A DNA stretch of 64,000 nucleotides from 55-13 sp037190145 (GCA_037190145.1 JBBCJU010000010.1:186001-250000); one strand, 5' to 3'; shown: positions 39,495 to 49,071, numbered from the stretch's first letter. Notes: generated by a model not told the origin, from the sequence alone. Made by a program: numbers and translations.

Positions 39495-40943
39495 ATGTCG
39501 GGAGCCTATGTTCGCGCGATTCAGGATGCTCTAACGGGCTTCTTAAACCTAATTGTTCGCCTTGCCTTGCCCATCTCCATTTTGCTAGGGCTTGCCCTCA
39601 TTGCGATCGTTGTCGCCTATCGGCAAAACAAGGATTCTGCAGATGATGGACTTCCACTTTTGAAGCAAGGATTAACGAGGTTATTGGGGATCTGCTTAGT
39701 AGGACTAACCTTCTTGGTTTGCTGGTCTGCGCTCAAGCAAACAAGGCCCTTGGCGGTCCAGTCCCTAAGGTGGAAAGACAATGCAGAAGCAGTTGCTAAT
39801 CCGACCTCGGATGCACCTGCGGTCTTTCAATCTGGACCGGTGGTGGCCACACTTCGAGAGACGACTTTCACAAAGAACATAAACCTTCCTCCTGATATTG
39901 GTCAGCGATTAGAAACTGAGGGTGTGCAAGCACTCGCTCAGTACCTTCCTGATTCTCACGCCACGGAGGTACTTGATCAAACGGATAACCTGCAGAAGCG
40001 GGGCAATCTGTATTTCTTGACAAGGTCGGTTAAGCGGAAAGAAGAACTGCCGATGCCGTTTCAAAAGTCCGATGTAACGGCTGACTTCAAGCAGATTGGA
40101 GGAAGAGCTTACGAAGTTCAATTTAGCGGTCAATACACATTCAAAAACTCATCTTCGGAGGCAGGAAATGTCCGATTCACTTTTCCCATGCCGCAATCCG
40201 GGACAGTAAGTGGGCTTGTTTTGTCGGTGGGAGATCAAAAAATTATTCAGCCAAGTCCAAGTGGAAGCTATGAATGGTCTGGAATGATGTCTCCTGGGGA
40301 AACTCGCTCCGCCAAGGTTGTCTACAACGTCGTCGGAGCAAAGAATTGGACCTACGATATTGGTTCAATGCGGCGCGCCGTAAACGAGTTTTCATTAACG
40401 GTTCAAACCAATGGGCCCGTTAAGTTTATGCGTGGGAGCCTACAGCCCACCACCGGGGGAGCTTCACCGGCTTGGAAACTAACAAATGTGGTCACCAACC
40501 AAAGTGTGTCCCTAAGTTTTCCTACCGATGCGATAGCTCGGGAGACATTCGTCCAAACCCTCGCGATGCTTCCTGCGAGTTTGGCTTTGTTCTTCTTTGG
40601 AACCTTGCTTATCGGATGGCAGGGCAAGGATCGCCGAGAGCCCATTCAAACGGTTTTGGGTTTGGTAACGTTTGCTTTTGGACTCGGTGCCGCTGTCGTT
40701 CTTGCTTCTTATCTGGGCCCATTCTTGGGAGTCATCATTGCCCTTGCAGGAGGATGCGCTGCATCTGCACTCGTGCTCGGCAAGCGGAGTCTGTTGGCTA
40801 GTATCCCGGCGGCACTTTTTGGAGCTGCATTTCTAAGTGCCGAACACACAGGGCTCATCGTTGCGATCGTCTTTTTGGCGACCGCCGTCCTTCACATAGC
40901 ATCTATAAAGAATAAGGCAACAGTTGTATCCGCAACAGCATAG
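39495..40943 (+). CDS. Membrane protein with a central extracytoplasmic domain, unknown
   Basis: A 482-residue protein. Two N-terminal helices (residues ~18-42 and 63-80), a ~240-residue soluble beta-rich domain (residues ~90-350), and a C-terminal cluster of helices (FVQTLAMLPASLALFFFGTLLI and following). The topology is reminiscent of CreD-type inner-membrane proteins but I find no shared motif. No function. 29 nt downstream of the uvrA C-half. A 13-bp hairpin overlaps its stop. Confidence 0.6.
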   Translation: MSGAYVRAIQDALTGFLNLIVRLALPISILLGLALIAIVVAYRQNKDSADDGLPLLKQGLTRLLGICLVGLTFLVCWSALKQTRPLAVQSLRWKDNAEAVANPTSDAPAVFQSGPVVATLRETTFTKNINLPPDIGQRLETEGVQALAQYLPDSHATEVLDQTDNLQKRGNLYFLTRSVKRKEELPMPFQKSDVTADFKQIGGRAYEVQFSGQYTFKNSSSEAGNVRFTFPMPQSGTVSGLVLSVGDQKIIQPSPSGSYEWSGMMSPGETRSAKVVYNVVGAKNWTYDIGSMRRAVNEFSLTVQTNGPVKFMRGSLQPTTGGASPAWKLTNVVTNQSVSLSFPTDAIARETFVQTLAMLPASLALFFFGTLLIGWQGKDRREPIQTVLGLVTFAFGLGAAVVLASYLGPFLGVIIALAGGCAASALVLGKRSLLASIPAALFGAAFLSAEHTGLIVAIVFLATAVLHIASIKNKATVVSATA

Positions 40944-40958
40944 TCTGCGGATACAACT
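40922..40958. terminator. 13-bp perfect hairpin between convergent membrane protein and M1 peptidase
   Basis: AGTTGTATCCGCA (40922-40934) and TGCGGATACAACT (40946-40958) pair perfectly; the stop codon of the upstream gene (40941-40943) is in the loop. No T-run, so it may end transcription or stabilise both 3' ends. Confidence 0.65.
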
Positions 40959-40969
40959 TGGGACAAACT

Positions 40970-43117
40970 CTAGCCTAGAGCCGTATCTGCTGCGCGCTTG
41001 ATCCGGCCTCGTCGGTCCTTAATCTCTTGGGCTCGTTTGAATACATCGGTACTTCCTGCCTTGTCCCAGCTTGCCAATGCGTTGATGGCAGTTACCACCA
41101 CTTGGATCGCCGTCTTGTCGTTCACTAGAGTCTTGAACTTAGCGACCGTGGCCTCGTCTTTTGGCAGACGAGAAAGAGCGACTGCGGCTTGGGCTTGTCG
41201 ATCAAGGTTTGGATGGCTCAGTTGAGACATCCAGAATCCACGAAGCTCGGGTTTGTTGAGATTTGAAAGCTGATTGACCTGGCGAAAAACCGGCTGCTTC
41301 ATATCCTTATCGGCTTGAAGCTGGGCCACAAGCAAGCTGGTTGAGGCAGGATCAGCGGAAAGGCGGTTGAATGCCTCTTGTCGATCCGGAGCGGTCGGCG
41401 CGAACTGAAGGATGTAGGGCAGCTCTTCGGTGCTCCAGTTCAGCTTTGGAATCTCTCGGAGAAAGTCCTGATTTGGATCAAGCAATACCGCCTTGGGTTT
41501 GGGCGAGAGGGTGAATTCAAAGGTCTCTTCGGCCTTGCTTAGGCGCAGAGGAAGAGTCTTGAACATGCCTCCATCTGAGTAGCCAATCTTAGTTGGGATG
41601 TCGTAGATCGGCGTTCCAGAAGTGGTGTCCTGAGTCTGTTTAACGGTTACCTTCAGCTTCCCGCCTTCATAAGTCCAGGTGTAGTCCAGAACAGGATGCC
41701 CTGGGGCCTCTATCCATTGCGCCCAGAAAGGTTCGGCATTGATGCCCGTAGCTTCGGTCATGGACCGGCGCAGTTGAGCGCTTTCGACTGGGGTGTATTT
41801 CCACTTGGTTAGATAAGCGTTGATGCCTGTATAGAACGCCTCATCCCCCAACTGCCGCCGGAGCGTGTGCAAGACTGCGCCTCCCTTGGGGTAGCTGTGG
41901 GAGTCAAACATGGCGTCTGGCTCACTGTAGAGCTTGGTGGTGAGAGGGCGCTTGTACCGGCGAGCCTCGAAGAAATAGGACCGCATATTGTCATTGATCG
42001 ACCATTCATAGGCGGCCTTGCCTTGGCTATGCTCCGCGTAAGCTGAGTCCATATAGGTTGCAAAGCTTTCATTGAGCCACGTATCGCCCCAATGCATACA
42101 CGTCACCAGATCGCCAAACCATTGGTGAGCCAGTTCGTGAGCGTTGAGGCTAGACATCCGCCGGAAGCCATCACGGGCTTCGGTCAAGTTGCCCTCACCC
42201 AAGATGGTGTTACTCACATTCTCCATGCCGCCGCCGAAGTCGTACATAGCCGACTGGGCATACTTGTTCCAAGGGTATTTCACGCCTAAGACCTTGGAGA
42301 AGAAGCTCAGCATATCGGGCGTGTCGCTAAACGAGTTGTCAATCAGATATTCGGAGCCTCGCGGCACCACGTACCATAGATCAATGTCTTCCCATTTATC
42401 CTTCTTGATATCGAATGGACCACCATAGATCGCCAAAAGATAGGTGGCGTGCGGCTGATCCATTTTCCAATGATAAGTCTTTCGTTTCTTATCCGCACTT
42501 TCCTTGGTAGAGACCAAAACGCCATTGCCAAGGACATCCCAGTCAGACTGCACTGTGGTCCGAGTCTCGCTGGTGGCTAAGTCGTTTGGATAATCCCAAG
42601 TTGGAGCCCATTCACAGTTGTAGTCTGTCTCACCTTGGGTCCAAAAACCGACGCGGTTGGCATCATTTCCGCGAGGGGTAATCCAGTGCCATCCCCCGCT
42701 CCCCGAACCGAATCCCCCGCCTTGGCTATTCTTGGCAACATAGGCGATCTCAACTGTGATGTTCCGGCCCTTGGAGAGTGGACTGGTAGCAATCTTTAAC
42801 TGTTTGCCCGTTCGGGTGTACTTCGCATCAGCTCCGTTGACCTTTACCGATTTCAGTTCAAGCTGTTCTCCAGCATGAAGAATGATCTCCGTGATTCCAT
42901 TGCGCAAGGGTGAAAGAGTATTGAGGCTCTTTCCGGTAATCACTCGATTCGGGTAATCAATATCCAGGTCCACAGCTACATGCAGAAGATCGCACGTACG
43001 ATCTGGCGCGTAATGGAGTTTTGCTTGAGGTGGAGCAAACGGATTCCGTTGCTGCTGCGCCACCCCTGCAGCGACAACGCCGAGCAGAAGACCGAGGGAT
43101 AGATTCCGAAGAGTCAT
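40970..43117 (-). CDS. Secreted M1 family metallopeptidase (aminopeptidase)
   Basis: A 715-residue zinc aminopeptidase. Signal peptide MTLRNLSLGLLLGVVAAG; N-terminal saddle domain; GGMEN exopeptidase motif; zinc site H327-E328-x2-H331 with E350 in NESFA; C-terminal helical repeats (KPELRGFWMSQLSHP, KDEATVAKFKTLV). It removes N-terminal residues from peptides outside the cytoplasm. Single gene, convergent with the membrane protein gene. A TAGCTT hexamer lies 7 nt before the ATG. Confidence 0.9.
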   Translation of the reverse strand: MTLRNLSLGLLLGVVAAGVAQQQRNPFAPPQAKLHYAPDRTCDLLHVAVDLDIDYPNRVITGKSLNTLSPLRNGITEIILHAGEQLELKSVKVNGADAKYTRTGKQLKIATSPLSKGRNITVEIAYVAKNSQGGGFGSGSGGWHWITPRGNDANRVGFWTQGETDYNCEWAPTWDYPNDLATSETRTTVQSDWDVLGNGVLVSTKESADKKRKTYHWKMDQPHATYLLAIYGGPFDIKKDKWEDIDLWYVVPRGSEYLIDNSFSDTPDMLSFFSKVLGVKYPWNKYAQSAMYDFGGGMENVSNTILGEGNLTEARDGFRRMSSLNAHELAHQWFGDLVTCMHWGDTWLNESFATYMDSAYAEHSQGKAAYEWSINDNMRSYFFEARRYKRPLTTKLYSEPDAMFDSHSYPKGGAVLHTLRRQLGDEAFYTGINAYLTKWKYTPVESAQLRRSMTEATGINAEPFWAQWIEAPGHPVLDYTWTYEGGKLKVTVKQTQDTTSGTPIYDIPTKIGYSDGGMFKTLPLRLSKAEETFEFTLSPKPKAVLLDPNQDFLREIPKLNWSTEELPYILQFAPTAPDRQEAFNRLSADPASTSLLVAQLQADKDMKQPVFRQVNQLSNLNKPELRGFWMSQLSHPNLDRQAQAAVALSRLPKDEATVAKFKTLVNDKTAIQVVVTAINALASWDKAGSTDVFKRAQEIKDRRGRIKRAADTALG

Positions 43118-43163
43118 AAAGCGGAAGCTACCCGAAAAATGAAGTCAAGTTAACAAAGGGAGT

Positions 43164-43940
43164 TTAGACGCTTTGGGATAGCTTCCAAAGATTTTCGATG
43201 GCGCTCAGTTCTTTATGTCTTTCAGCATAAGCAGTCATTGCTTCAGACCAAGTCACTGACCTTAGCGTGATAGGCTGACCTATCTTCAGTCGTGGAATCA
43301 ATGGAAGGTCGGCTTCAATTACGGAGCCAAGCTTTGGGTAACCCCCAATGGTTGGACCATCCGGCCCAATAACAATGAGTTCCCCACTTGGAGTCCGCTG
43401 GATTGCACCAACGCTGCTGGGCTCACTCGGCAGTTCCGGTAGATTTTGCGGAGCTATTCCTTCCAAGCGAACCCCACTCCGGCTAAATGCACGTGAAACG
43501 GTAACCGTTTGCATAAACTCTGTGGAACCTGGAGTCAAGAACCGCAGTGAGCTTGGGAGAACAGGAGTCCAATCAAGTTTGATGGGTTCCCCAGAGCCTG
43601 TACCAATCGCTAAACAAGCACATCGAGCGGTAATCGACAGCTTGTCGCCTATGACTACCGGAATTCGAGCTGCCAAAGGATACTCTTTGCCGTTCAGGCT
43701 GGCTGTTCCATCGATTCCTACGATTCCGAGAATGCCCGAGGAACCCAACTGGATCTCGGCGGAACCTTGGAGCACCTCGAAAGCAGGTTCCCCAGAACCT
43801 ACACCCACCAGCATCCGAGCAAGGTGTGCTGATTCTGTATCCCACGGCCCTCCAACCGGAACGCCAAAGCGACGCCTTGGTGGACTATCCAACTGTCGCC
43901 ATCCGGCGACTCCAAACTGGCGGATAACCTCAAAACTCAA
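43164..43940 (-). CDS. pxpC: 5-oxoprolinase subunit PxpC
   Basis: A 258-residue protein of the biotin-dependent carboxyltransferase-like (KipA/PxpC) family: GWRQLDSPPRRRFGVPVGGPW, SGVRLEGI and GPDGPTIGGYPKLG. With PxpA and PxpB it cleaves 5-oxoproline to glutamate using ATP. It is last in the pxpB-pxpA-pxpC operon, overlapping pxpA by 4 nt. The family is ~300 residues; this one is at the short end. Confidence 0.88.
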   Translation of the reverse strand: MSFEVIRQFGVAGWRQLDSPPRRRFGVPVGGPWDTESAHLARMLVGVGSGEPAFEVLQGSAEIQLGSSGILGIVGIDGTASLNGKEYPLAARIPVVIGDKLSITARCACLAIGTGSGEPIKLDWTPVLPSSLRFLTPGSTEFMQTVTVSRAFSRSGVRLEGIAPQNLPELPSEPSSVGAIQRTPSGELIVIGPDGPTIGGYPKLGSVIEADLPLIPRLKIGQPITLRSVTWSEAMTAYAERHKELSAIENLWKLSQSV

Positions 43941-44737
43941 TATCCAACCTCGTATCCGTGGTCAATAAGGGTTTTGTAAACCATCTCGGCAAACTCAAGG
44001 CAGTTGGGCGTATCTCCGTGAAGACAGATGGAATCCACCTGGTCTGCAAGGCGCAGAACCTGGGCTTTTATTTCTTCAGGGTTCTCCAAAACCGCCCCTG
44101 GTTCGGAGCGAGGCACAAGGGTGCCGTTAGGGCGGTAGGCGCGGTCTGCGAAGCCTTCGCAGATGAATTTAACCTTGCAGTATTGGGCGATCCATTCATG
44201 GTTTGTATAGGGAAGGCCCATTAGTGGAGGATCGTTTCGCACCATAGGATGACTATATGAAGTACGGTCAATGACATAGTGGCTGTAGGAACCAAGAAGC
44301 AAAACAACTTCTGCCGCCGCGATACTCTCAGCGTAAAGAAGAGCAGGTATTGGGTCATAGCTACTCCCTTCCGAGATTGACTCGGTAACTGTATCCCAGT
44401 CAGGAGTTAGCGGCCTTGCCGAGTCATTGTAGAGTGTGCCGTGGGGCTTTAGATAGTCAAACTTTAAGTCGTAGTAAGCCATGAGTTGACTATCCCCGTC
44501 AGTATCCAGCCCGTTCGTGGGGCGAGGTCCGCGCCCCATCGTCTTACGGTCTGCATATCCGGGATGCGCTCCTTTTCGGATGCTTCGATCAACGCAATGC
44601 CAGTAAGTCCACTCTGTCAGGTCACGGTTTCCCGCATGGAACCCAAGGCAGATGTTTGCAGAAGTCGCAAACTGGAGAAGCTCTTTGTCATAGGGGAATC
44701 CCTCAGCGATATCCACGTTAAGGTCTACTTTCTTCAC
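43937..44737 (-). CDS. pxpA: 5-oxoprolinase subunit PxpA (LamB/YcsF)
   Basis: A 266-residue TIM-barrel protein of the LamB/YcsF family: KVDLNVDIAEGF, SANICLGFHAGN, KGAHPGYADRKTMGRG, DYLKPHGTLYND, FICEGFADRAYRPNGTLV, CLHGDTPN. The N-terminal acidic metal region and His cluster are intact. It is the phosphorylated-intermediate subunit of oxoprolinase. Overlaps pxpB and pxpC by 4 nt each. Confidence 0.92.
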   Translation of the reverse strand: MKKVDLNVDIAEGFPYDKELLQFATSANICLGFHAGNRDLTEWTYWHCVDRSIRKGAHPGYADRKTMGRGPRPTNGLDTDGDSQLMAYYDLKFDYLKPHGTLYNDSARPLTPDWDTVTESISEGSSYDPIPALLYAESIAAAEVVLLLGSYSHYVIDRTSYSHPMVRNDPPLMGLPYTNHEWIAQYCKVKFICEGFADRAYRPNGTLVPRSEPGAVLENPEEIKAQVLRLADQVDSICLHGDTPNCLEFAEMVYKTLIDHGYEVGY

Positions 44738-45426
44738 AACCTTTCTCCCTCCTGCATCGAGAATTCACGTTCATCAATTCGTGTAAATCGCACAATGTCT
44801 CCAGCTTGGATGGGGAAGTAGTTGTCTGCTACGTCTACCAGGCGCAGAGGACATCGACCGATCAAGTTCCAGCCGCCGGGTGTTGCCGAAGGGTAAATGG
44901 CAGTTTGGCGACCGGTGATTCCGACCGCTCCAGGTTCTACGCGGAGCCTTGGGGAAGGTAAGCGTGGAAGAGTGGCGATGCGATCATCTAGGTAGCCCAG
45001 GTATGGGAACCCTGGAGAAAAGCCTACGGCATAACAGCGATACTCCGTTCCAAGATGGAGGCTAATGAGATCCTCTGCTTCCATGCGGAGAATCTGAGCG
45101 GAAGCCTTGAGGTCCGGACCGAGATCGTAACACACCGGAATCTGGACAACTTTAGGTTCTACAGAACCTAAAGTTATTAGGCTAGAAATTACGTCCAAAA
45201 GAATCGAATGCAGCCCATCCAAACGGTTAACGGCTTCGGAAAAATACAAACCAACTGTGTCGTAGCTTGCGACGGCTTCCTCAAAGTTTCTAAACTCACT
45301 GCTGAATAACGGTGCGCAGGGATCCAGCTTGTTTAATGCCTTTGCCAACTCGAACGCGGGGCAGGACAAATCCCGAAGGATCACTGCCTTTTCCCCCAGA
45401 CGTTCAACTTGCATCTCCGCAAGCAT
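44734..45426 (-). CDS. pxpB: 5-oxoprolinase subunit PxpB (KipI)
   Basis: A 230-residue cyclophilin-like protein: VQIPVCYD, EDLISLHLGTEYRCYAVGFSPGFPYLG, PRLRVEPGAVGITGRQTAIYPSATPGGWNLIGR. These are the KipI/PxpB signature segments. First gene of the minus-strand operon and divergent from dut, with a 29-base gap that must contain both promoters. Confidence 0.9.
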   Translation of the reverse strand: MLAEMQVERLGEKAVILRDLSCPAFELAKALNKLDPCAPLFSSEFRNFEEAVASYDTVGLYFSEAVNRLDGLHSILLDVISSLITLGSVEPKVVQIPVCYDLGPDLKASAQILRMEAEDLISLHLGTEYRCYAVGFSPGFPYLGYLDDRIATLPRLPSPRLRVEPGAVGITGRQTAIYPSATPGGWNLIGRCPLRLVDVADNYFPIQAGDIVRFTRIDEREFSMQEGERL

Positions 45427-45439
45427 ACGCCTAATCGGC

Positions 45440-45445
45440 TATCAT
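45440..45445 (+). promoter_or_regulatory. -10-like TATCAT before dut
   Basis: TATCAT ends 10 nt before the dut ATG (45456), inside the 29-base gap shared with pxpB. Confidence 0.35.
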
Positions 45446-45455
45446 TTCGGGCACC

Positions 45456-45890
45456 ATGACTGTCGATATTCCCATTACGCTTGGTCCAGATGCGGTTCTT
45501 CCGGCTTACCAGACCGAACACTCTGCCGGGATGGACTTGCGTTCAACCGTTGATATCACTCTAGAACCAGGGAAGCGAATGTTGGTTCCAACTGGGATTC
45601 GAATGGCGATTCCAGAGGGATTTGAGGGGCAGGTGAGGCCAAGATCCGGGCTTGCGTTCAAGCATGGAATAGGAATGGTAAACGCTCCGGGAACCATAGA
45701 CAGTGATTATCGCGGGGAAATTGGAGTTTTATTGATCAATTTGGGCCAAGAGACAGTCACATTTCAGAGAGGCGAGCGAATCGCCCAACTCGTGATCTGT
45801 CCAATTGCAAGGGCACAACTCTTGCAAGTGGAAGATCTCGACGAAACGGTGCGAGGTGCCGGAGGCTTTGGCAGTACAGGGAAAGAGTGA
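45456..45890 (+). CDS. dut: dUTP diphosphatase
   Basis: A 144-residue trimeric dUTPase with all five motifs: AGMDLRST, PRSGLAFKHG, NAPGTIDSDYRGEIGVLL, RIAQLVI and GAGGFGSTGK. It hydrolyses dUTP to dUMP, limiting uracil incorporation. Complete; the next gene begins 8 nt downstream, so co-transcription is likely. Confidence 0.97.
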   Translation: MTVDIPITLGPDAVLPAYQTEHSAGMDLRSTVDITLEPGKRMLVPTGIRMAIPEGFEGQVRPRSGLAFKHGIGMVNAPGTIDSDYRGEIGVLLINLGQETVTFQRGERIAQLVICPIARAQLLQVEDLDETVRGAGGFGSTGKE

Positions 45891-45897
45891 TACGTTG

Positions 45898-46932
45898 ATG
45901 TGTGATCGATGCTTTGCATCGGTCAAGGTTGGATCGGAGTTTTGCCCCGAATGTGGGGCCCCAATTGGCTCCAGCCCAGCCGAGGGAAGCGATTCGGAGA
46001 TTTACACCGAGCTCGCTCGGGCCAATTTGCTGCGAATGCGGGGCGACCTGCCCGCGGCGATGGATCAGTGCCGAACCATCCTTCGTAAATTCCCGAACAA
46101 CGTGTCCGCAAATCAGCTCCTGGGCGACCTGTGCCAAGAGGGTAATGACCTTGAGCAGGCGAAAGAGTGGTATGAGCTTGCCTTAGATATCGCTCCAAGC
46201 CATGCCCAGCTTCAGCAGAAGTTGAAGAGTGTGCGTGAGAGGCTGGAGTTTCAAGAGACGCAGGGTTTGGTCGAGCAATTGGGCTTGCCTCCCAGTAAGC
46301 CAAAGAACGGCTTAATGGCAATGGGTTTGGCGGTCCTTGTGCTGGCGGTTGGTGGAATAGCCTATGTGGTGGGTGCCAACAAGAAGCCCACGGCATCTCC
46401 GTTACCTACTCGAACAGTGACTCAAGCTCCGCCGGAGAGTTCTGGAGATGGTTCTTCTGTCTCTCAAGCACCCGATCAGAATTCCACTACGCCAAACTCG
46501 GTGACACCGCCATCCGCGCTTAAGGGATCCGCGGAGGAGACCGCTCTTGCTCAATTAGTAGGGCAACGTAGTACCAACGGTGGGAAGCTGGAAAGCCTTG
46601 CCATAGACCCGCGAACATCGCTACTTACGGTTACTTTTCGAGTTGCAGCGGGCGAAGATCGGAAAGCAATAGCGGCCGAGATTGCGGGTGTAGCCCTGGA
46701 AAACAGCCCAAACACTAGGCTTGTCACGGTCCGGGCCATCGAAAACGAGGCGTTGGTATACATTGCGGATGTTCGGCGAGAGTCTTATGAAGAAACCAAG
46801 ACGGACGCATGGAAGCAAGCTAATGGAAGCGATTCCTCGGCCTATGCAAAGCATGTTTTAAGTCAGGAGTGGCCAGCGGCGGAAACAAACCAAACACCGA
46901 TTAACACAGAAGAAGGAAATCCCGGGCCATAA
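45898..46932 (+). CDS. Zinc-ribbon and TPR membrane protein
   Basis: A 344-residue protein: N-terminal zinc ribbon CDRCFASVKVGSEFCPECG (two CxxC pairs), then TPR-like helices (residues ~35-110), a transmembrane segment (AMGLAVLVLAVGGIAYVV, residue ~140), a Ser/Thr/Pro-rich linker and a C-terminal extracytoplasmic domain (TFRVAAGEDRKAIAAEI; ALVYIADVRRESYEET). It likely couples a cytoplasmic sensor to the envelope; the function is unknown. The frame is open upstream inside dut, but the zinc ribbon begins at the ATG at 45898. Confidence 0.7.
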   Translation: MCDRCFASVKVGSEFCPECGAPIGSSPAEGSDSEIYTELARANLLRMRGDLPAAMDQCRTILRKFPNNVSANQLLGDLCQEGNDLEQAKEWYELALDIAPSHAQLQQKLKSVRERLEFQETQGLVEQLGLPPSKPKNGLMAMGLAVLVLAVGGIAYVVGANKKPTASPLPTRTVTQAPPESSGDGSSVSQAPDQNSTTPNSVTPPSALKGSAEETALAQLVGQRSTNGGKLESLAIDPRTSLLTVTFRVAAGEDRKAIAAEIAGVALENSPNTRLVTVRAIENEALVYIADVRRESYEETKTDAWKQANGSDSSAYAKHVLSQEWPAAETNQTPINTEEGNPGP

Positions 46933-46933
46933 T
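46928..46933 (+). promoter_or_regulatory. -10-like CATAAT before the isomerase-like gene
   Basis: CATAAT ends 9 nt before the ATG at 46943 and overlaps the end of the zinc-ribbon gene; no Shine-Dalgarno sequence. Confidence 0.4.
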
Positions 46934-46942
46934 GGGCGAATC

Positions 46943-47677
46943 ATGCGCCTAACGGTCCAACTCTATACCCTTCGACAACCACTCGCAGATGATCTTCAGG
47001 GCACTTTGAAAGCCGTGAAAAACATGGGTCTTGAATACGTGGAGCTTGCAGGCTACCAAGGCCTGAGCGTGCCAGAACTCAAAAAGCTCCTTGATGATCT
47101 TGGACTCAAAGTAAGCGCTGGCCATTGGAGCCTTGATGCGGTCAAGAATACGGATCAAGTGTGTGAAGATGCTCATGCGCTCGGTACATCGCATGTAGTC
47201 CTTCCTTGGATTTCAGAGGATGTTTATGCACAGGGGTGGGTAGAGTTTGGTAAGGAACTTGAACCGGTTGCTCGAGCCTTGGATGATCGCGGTATTGCCT
47301 TTAGCTATCATAATCACGCGTTCGAATTTGAGGATCGAGGCGTTTCTACTTACGTTCAAATGTGGGAAGAGACCGAAGATATTCTCAAGGCCCAACTTGA
47401 TTTAGGTTGGGTTTCAGTTGCCGGTGAAGATCCAGTGGCTTGGATTAACAAGCTCGGCAGCCGGGTACCAATGGTCCACCTCAAAGACTTCTCGGGCAAC
47501 AAAGAGAGCCACGACGCAGAAGCGGGCAAAGGTGTGATGGACTGGGATCCGATCTTGGCCGCGTGTGAAGCCAATGGGGTTCAGTTTGGCGCGATTGAGA
47601 TGGATCAAACGCCCGATGAACCGGTTGCTTCGGTCCGCCGTAGCGTAGAGTTCTTCCAGAGCAAGGGCCTGAAGTAG
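46943..47677 (+). CDS. Sugar phosphate isomerase/epimerase (TIM barrel)
   Basis: A 244-residue xylose-isomerase-like TIM barrel: YVELAGYQGLSVPELKKLL, GIAFSYHNHAFEFE, AQLDLGWVSVAGEDP, PMVHLKDFSG and GAIEMDQT. Metal ligands (Glu, Asp, His, Glu) are recognisable. Relatives are sugar isomerases/epimerases or inosose enzymes. Convergent with xylA, with a strong hairpin between. Substrate unknown. Confidence 0.85.
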   Translation: MRLTVQLYTLRQPLADDLQGTLKAVKNMGLEYVELAGYQGLSVPELKKLLDDLGLKVSAGHWSLDAVKNTDQVCEDAHALGTSHVVLPWISEDVYAQGWVEFGKELEPVARALDDRGIAFSYHNHAFEFEDRGVSTYVQMWEETEDILKAQLDLGWVSVAGEDPVAWINKLGSRVPMVHLKDFSGNKESHDAEAGKGVMDWDPILAACEANGVQFGAIEMDQTPDEPVASVRRSVEFFQSKGLK

Positions 47678-47687
47678 AGTTAAAACT

Positions 47688-47726
47688 CAACAAGCCCTGC
47701 GATCTTGTGGATCGCAGGGCTTGTTG
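47688..47726. terminator. 17-bp perfect hairpin between the isomerase-like gene and xylA
   Basis: A 17-bp perfect stem: CAACAAGCCCTGCGATC (47688-47704), loop TTGTG, GATCGCAGGGCTTGTTG (47710-47726), between convergent genes. Likely to end transcripts from both sides. Confidence 0.85.
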
Positions 47727-47737
47727 GTTCCGTGGTG

Positions 47738-49051
47738 CTAGAGAATGAAATCGTTGATCAGGTTCTCAAGCATTTCTTGTCGGCCTGATTTTCGAACGGG
47801 TTCTCCGTGTCGCAATACGTGATCCTCCAGGTCATCCAGTGATTTGTGGCCTTCCAGGATCTTCCGACCAAACTCCGACTCCCAGTCGGCATATCTTTCG
47901 CGAACATGATCTCCTAACCGACCATCCTCTAGGATGTTCCAGGCAATCTCAAGGCCTCGTGCAAAAGCGTCCATTCCACCGATGTGGGCATAGAACAGGT
48001 CCACCGTATCATGAGATTGTCGACGGACCTTTGCATCGAAGTTCAAGCCACCGGTTGTGAATCCACCCGAACGAAGTAGCTCCACCATGATCTGAGTGGT
48101 CAGATAAACGTTTGTAGGGAACTGGTCTGTATCCCAACCGATCAGCTCATCACCCGTATTAGCATCGATGGAACCGAGAATGCCCGCATCGCTTGCTACT
48201 CGCAGCTCATGAACCATATGGTGTCCGGCCAAGGTTGCATGGTTTGTCTCCAAATTCAGCTTAAGGTGATCCATCAGGTCGAACTCTCTGAGGAAGTTCA
48301 GACAAGATTCAGCGTTCGCATCGTATTGATGAGTGGTGGGTTCTTTAGGCTTTGGCTCAATATAGAACTGGCCTTTAAACCCGATCTTCTTGGCGTAATC
48401 AACTGCCATCCAGAGCAGTTTCGCGAGTTGTTCGCGCTCCCGCTTCATATCTGTATTCAAAAGCGTATCGTAGCCTTCTCGACCTCCCCAGAAGGTGTAA
48501 CCTTGCCCTCCTAGTTCTTGAGTGGCATCTAACGCACGCTTCACTTGAGCGGCGGCATAGGCGAATACATGAGGGTCTGGATTGGTCGCCGCTCCAGCTT
48601 GGTACCGAGGGTTGGTAAATAGATTGGCAGTTCCCCAAAGGAGCTTGATGCCGGTCTCGGCTTGCTTCTCGCTGGCATATTCCACCAGAGCTTGTAGGTT
48701 TTCTGTACTTTCCTTGAACGTTGCCCCTTCAGGCGCAATGTCACGATCATGGAAACACCAGTATTCAACCCCCAGCTTGGATTTGAATTCAAATGCAGCG
48801 TCCATCGTGTCCTTCGCCCGCTGGATGGGATCCGATGCAGATTCCCAAGGTCGGATTGCGGTGCCAACACCAAATGGATCTGCACCTGTACTCTTAAACG
48901 TGTGCCAGTAACAAACTGCAAAGCGCAGGTGCTCGGCCATTGTTTTGCCCCCTACTTTCTTGGCGGGGTCGTAGTATTTGAACGCAAGCGGATTCTTGGA
49001 GCCTTTGCCTTCATAGGCAACTCGATCCGCAACCTCGGGGAAATAGGACAT
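47738..49051 (-). CDS. xylA: Xylose isomerase
   Basis: A 437-residue class II-length isomerase converting xylose to xylulose. Conserved stretches: VEYWCFHDRDIAPEG, WGGREGYDTLLNTD, YIEPKPKEPTTHQYD, LNLETNHATLAGH and GLNFDAKVRRQS, which carry the two metal sites. Single gene; its partner xylulokinase is not here. A CATAAT lies 9 nt before the ATG. It links to the GH43/GH51 genes as the entry of pentose into metabolism. Confidence 0.97.
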   Translation of the reverse strand: MSYFPEVADRVAYEGKGSKNPLAFKYYDPAKKVGGKTMAEHLRFAVCYWHTFKSTGADPFGVGTAIRPWESASDPIQRAKDTMDAAFEFKSKLGVEYWCFHDRDIAPEGATFKESTENLQALVEYASEKQAETGIKLLWGTANLFTNPRYQAGAATNPDPHVFAYAAAQVKRALDATQELGGQGYTFWGGREGYDTLLNTDMKREREQLAKLLWMAVDYAKKIGFKGQFYIEPKPKEPTTHQYDANAESCLNFLREFDLMDHLKLNLETNHATLAGHHMVHELRVASDAGILGSIDANTGDELIGWDTDQFPTNVYLTTQIMVELLRSGGFTTGGLNFDAKVRRQSHDTVDLFYAHIGGMDAFARGLEIAWNILEDGRLGDHVRERYADWESEFGRKILEGHKSLDDLEDHVLRHGEPVRKSGRQEMLENLINDFIL

Positions 49052-49060
49052 GACGAATTG

Positions 49061-49066
49061 ATTATG
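49061..49066 (-). promoter_or_regulatory. -10-like CATAAT before xylA
   Basis: On the minus strand CATAAT ends 9 nt before the xylA ATG (49051); no Shine-Dalgarno sequence. Confidence 0.45.
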
Positions 49067-49071
49067 CCGGT

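Noticed and set aside
45805..45897. Upstream extension of the zinc-ribbon/TPR gene into dut
   Set aside because: The zinc ribbon begins at the ATG at 45898 and the extra residues have no sense with respect to the family.
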